Origin: an uncultured Bacilli bacterium | Lineage (GTDB): Bacteria; Bacillota_I; Bacilli_A; RF39; UBA660 | Length of the DNA: 6,252 bases | Reading direction: 5' to 3' | Assembly (NCBI GenBank): GCA_910586425.1 | Contig: CAJUHL010000087.1 | Coordinates: 1 to 6,252, forward strand | Shown here: positions 4,819 to 6,252 of the stretch, piece after piece | Numbering within the stretch: the stretch's first letter is position 1 | Layout of the letters: each line of letters opens with the position of its first letter | Program-made: the position numbers and the translations under genes | Notes under the pieces: model-generated | What the model was told of the DNA's origin: nothing | The model's database searches: none | The model's input: only the letters and a program-made list of their open reading frames with translations

Positions 4819-5487
4819 ATGATAAATATAAGGCTGCAAGACAATCTGTTTCATAAGGCAAATGGAGGTTCACAGGCAAAATGGAATATAAATGACATCT
4901 GGTATAAAGCCGATGACTTTAATCATGAGGGCTTAGCTGAAACTTTAGTGTCTGATATTTTAAAGAAGTCAAATATTGAGAAATATGCTACTTATTTTCC
5001 TGAGCAGATAAAATATAACGGAAAAATATACAGCGGATGCGGAAGTGGAAATTTTTTAAAAGACGGTCAAAGATTAATTGAGTCAACAAAGTTATTAAAA
5101 CAATACGGAATGGATAGTGCTGCGAAGGATGAGTCTGAGTCTATTCGGGATCCAGAGGCCTCCATAAAAGGCTTTGTGACTGCTATGAAGAATATAACAG
5201 GATTAGACTCATTTGATATTTATCTAACAAAAATGTTTGAGTTAGATATGATTATTCTAAATCCAGACAGGCATTTTGGAAACATAACCGTCCTTAAGAC
5301 ACCATTCAGCTATGATTATGCACCTGTTTTTGATCAAGGCCGCGCATTTGCGCTAAGCGATGATTTGTGGAATACAGATAAGTCAGTTGGTGAAGTTATA
5401 GAATCCGTAGAGGCATGTCCATTTTCAGGGATTTTTTTTCAAATTGATGGTAGATATCGTGAAAGATGGAAGAATCTTGTCAACTGA
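4819..5487 (+). CDS. HipA-like serine/threonine kinase, 3' end frameshifted
   Basis: Predicted HipA/CtkA-type kinase that would phosphorylate a serine or threonine of a cellular target. Features in order: NGGSQAKW (15-22), where a HipA-like nucleotide loop would be; WYKADDFNHEGLAETLVS (28-45), with K30 and E37/E41 as candidate ATP-contacting residues; a helical middle; LNPDRHFGN (147-155), the catalytic loop with D150 and N155; and APVFDQGRAF (168-177), where D172 takes the place of the DFG aspartate. All core catalytic residues are present. AGAGGA (4808-4813) serves as ribosome site. After PFSGIFF the frame enters a T8 run (5432-5439) and ends 15 codons later in QIDGRYRERWKNLVN. Shortening the run by one T would join a further 49 codons and give 256 residues. 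The gene may be a fresh pseudogene, slippage-dependent or a sequence error. The kinase fold is fairly sure; the toxin role is inferred. Confidence 0.78.
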   Translation: MINIRLQDNLFHKANGGSQAKWNINDIWYKADDFNHEGLAETLVSDILKKSNIEKYATYFPEQIKYNGKIYSGCGSGNFLKDGQRLIESTKLLKQYGMDSAAKDESESIRDPEASIKGFVTAMKNITGLDSFDIYLTKMFELDMIILNPDRHFGNITVLKTPFSYDYAPVFDQGRAFALSDDLWNTDKSVGEVIESVEACPFSGIFFQIDGRYRERWKNLVN

Positions 5488-5590
5488 TGAGGTTATATTA
5501 GAACATAGTAGTATAATTCCGATATACCGGGAGATTACAAATGGTTTGAGAGAGCATAAGAATCGAAAGATAGAAGATATTAGTAAATAA
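5440..5590 (+). pseudogene. Out-of-frame C-terminal segment of the HipA-like kinase
   Basis: In the next frame, 49 codons from AAA 5441 to the stop at 5588-5590 read as ordinary protein, starting KLMVDIVKDGRILSTDEV and including PIYREITNGLREHKNRKIED. HipA-like proteins end in such helical segments, so this is most simply the proper C-terminus, reached if seven rather than eight Ts are read at 5432-5439. There is no convincing ribosome site for separate translation. Confidence 0.65.
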
Positions 5591-5624
5591 TTTCTTGAAT
5601 CATATCTCTTAAACTGAAACAAGG

Positions 5625-5650
5625 AAAAACTCTCTTCGGAAAGCTTTTTT
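5625..5650 (+). terminator. Terminator after the kinase pair
   Basis: CTCTC (5630-5634), a TTCG loop and GAAAG (5639-5643) form a stem with one mismatch; flanking As pair with the T run 5645-5650. The TTCG loop and layout resemble the terminators after ankyrin genes 1 and 2. Confidence 0.7.
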
Positions 5651-5722
5651 GTATAGCAAAATTTAGAATATAATTAGCGAAACTTTCATATGTAAATATA
5701 ATAGAATCTAAATCTTCTTTAT

Positions 5723-5750
5723 TTTTCAGTTATCTCTAACTTTTCAGTTA
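5723..5750. repeat. Pair of TTTTCAGTTA direct repeats
   Basis: Identical ten-base copies at 5723-5732 and 5741-5750, 18 bases apart. The second overlaps a small inverted repeat, TAACT/AGTTA (5737-5750). Paired CAGTT-containing direct repeats upstream of a promoter are the style of LytTR-type activator sites, although 18 bases is shorter than the usual two-turn spacing. They lie about 100 bases upstream of the -35 box of the next gene. Confidence 0.4.
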
Positions 5751-5769
5751 CATATTAAATCCGTAAACG

Positions 5770-5849
5770 ATAGCTGGTAGGTAAGTAAAATTTAAGGAAA
5801 TATTTGCTGAATCAGAACAAGTTTCAGTAAAAAAATGACTACCAACTAT
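5770..5849. promoter_or_regulatory. Long-range dyad upstream of the cell-wall gene promoter
   Basis: ATAGCTGGTAG (5770-5780) is matched by the inverted CTACCAACTAT (5839-5849) with one mismatch. The right copy touches the -35 box at 5849. This suggests two sites for one regulator in opposite orientation, with a 58-base spacer, or a large hairpin if transcribed from upstream. Confidence 0.4.
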
Positions 5850-5877
5850 TGTCATTTTGTAACTAAGAGTTTATAAT
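5849..5877 (+). promoter_or_regulatory. Sigma-A-type promoter of the cell-wall-binding gene
   Basis: TTGTCA (5849-5854), 17 bases, then a perfect TATAAT (5872-5877). Transcription should begin near 5884, giving a leader of about 35 bases with GGAGAG at 5910-5915. The best promoter in the window. Confidence 0.8.
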
Positions 5878-5918
5878 AATAGAATCAGCGCTATAAATGG
5901 CGCAGAAAAGGAGAGACT

Positions 5919-6252
5919 ATGAAGACGATGAAGAAGATTGTTGCATTAGTGATGGCGATGGCAATGGTAGTCGGCAGTAACATGACTGTATTCGCGGCAG
6001 GCTGGCAGCAGAACGCAACCGGCTGGTGGTGGCAAAACGATGATGGAAGTTGGCCCGCAAATTCCTGGCAGTGGCTGGATGGAAACGGAGATGGCGTAGC
6101 AGAGTGCTATTACTTTGATGGGAATGGCTATATGCTGGCTAATACTACGACTCCTGATGGTTATACAGTAAATGCAGACGGAGCCTGGACTGTGAACGGT
6201 GTTGTTCAGACTAAGAGTGTTGCGGTTAATAACGGGAATGCTGCTACTGGTG
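5919..6252 (+). CDS. Secreted cell-wall-binding-repeat protein, 3' end beyond the window
   Basis: A protein exported by the Sec route and held on the cell surface through aromatic, glycine-rich repeats. Residues 1-26 are a signal peptide: KTMKK charges, a VALVMAMAMVV core and a VFA-A cleavage site. The mature part starts GWQQNATGWWWQNDDGSW, followed by SWQWLDGNGDG, ECYYFDGNGYML and TTPDGYTVNADGAW. These are typical choline-binding/cell-wall-binding repeat units, in a form I recall as common in Lachnospiraceae. The last visible residues (KSVAVNNGNAATG) look like a linker to a downstream domain that cannot be seen. ATG 5919 has GGAGAG four bases upstream and a near-consensus promoter. G+C content rises visibly compared with the left part of the window, suggesting resident chromosome rather than mobile cargo. 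Substrate or enzymatic activity, if any, is unknown. Confidence 0.88.
   Translation, partial: MKTMKKIVALVMAMAMVVGSNMTVFAAGWQQNATGWWWQNDDGSWPANSWQWLDGNGDGVAECYYFDGNGYMLANTTTPDGYTVNADGAWTVNGVVQTKSVAVNNGNAATG

Noticed and set aside
5664..5702. TATAAT-like boxes at 5668 and 5697 as promoters
   Set aside because: No acceptable -35 box at 16-18 bases and no gene directly downstream; expected by chance in such AT-rich DNA.
5885..5906. GCGC...GCGC small stem in the leader of the cell-wall gene
   Set aside because: Only four base pairs with an eight-base loop and no T run; too weak to call a riboswitch or terminator.

Overview
The window is AT-rich, apart from a visibly more G+C-rich stretch at the right end. 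It reads as low-GC Firmicutes DNA, most likely a gut Clostridia/Lachnospiraceae genome carrying an integrated or plasmid-like element. Three things point there: strong GGAG ribosome sites; a replication protein of the archaeo-eukaryotic primase (AEP)-like type usual on clostridial mobile elements; and, at the right end, a secreted WW/GW-rich cell-wall-binding-repeat protein of a style I recall as common in Lachnospiraceae. These assignments come from reading the sequence and from recall of families; no search was run.

Layout. (1) 1-1076: the 3' part of a replication/primase-like gene whose beginning lies outside the window. (2) 1175-4144: the centrepiece, three tandem paralogous ankyrin-repeat genes (341, 250 and 307 aa). 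Each has a nearly constant 99-residue N-terminal domain followed by 8, 5 or 7 repeat units of about 30 residues. Each start codon sits in an inverted repeat that also encloses the ribosome site. The first two genes end in a CCTC-TTCG-GAGG terminator and the third in a different hairpin. The N-terminal domain (HHGY.Y.EG.N, GGLFF.DE, YG.KIA.VTIP, KAHRIILG) and the 30-residue repeat (GAD.HA.DDYALR.AS.NGH.EVVK.L) closely recall the ankyrin proteins of giant mimiviruses rather than ordinary bacterial 33-residue ankyrins. (3) 4145-4586: a gene-poor stretch with a terminator, tiny reading frames and an imperfect 30-bp direct repeat, probably decayed genes. (4) 4587-5590: a coupled pair, a 76-aa small protein and a HipA-like kinase. 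The kinase's 3' end is thrown out of frame at a run of eight T. (5) 5591-5918: a terminator and a regulatory intergenic region with a near-consensus promoter. (6) 5919-6252: the 5' end of the secreted cell-wall-binding protein.

Working model (inference). The left and middle parts are accessory cargo beside a replication module. The ankyrin genes form a duplicated family with a constant head and a variable binding surface, each separately transcribed and perhaps controlled at its own start site. The kinase pair looks like a toxin-antitoxin-type or signalling module, now frameshifted or slippage-dependent. The cell-wall gene probably marks the return to resident chromosome.
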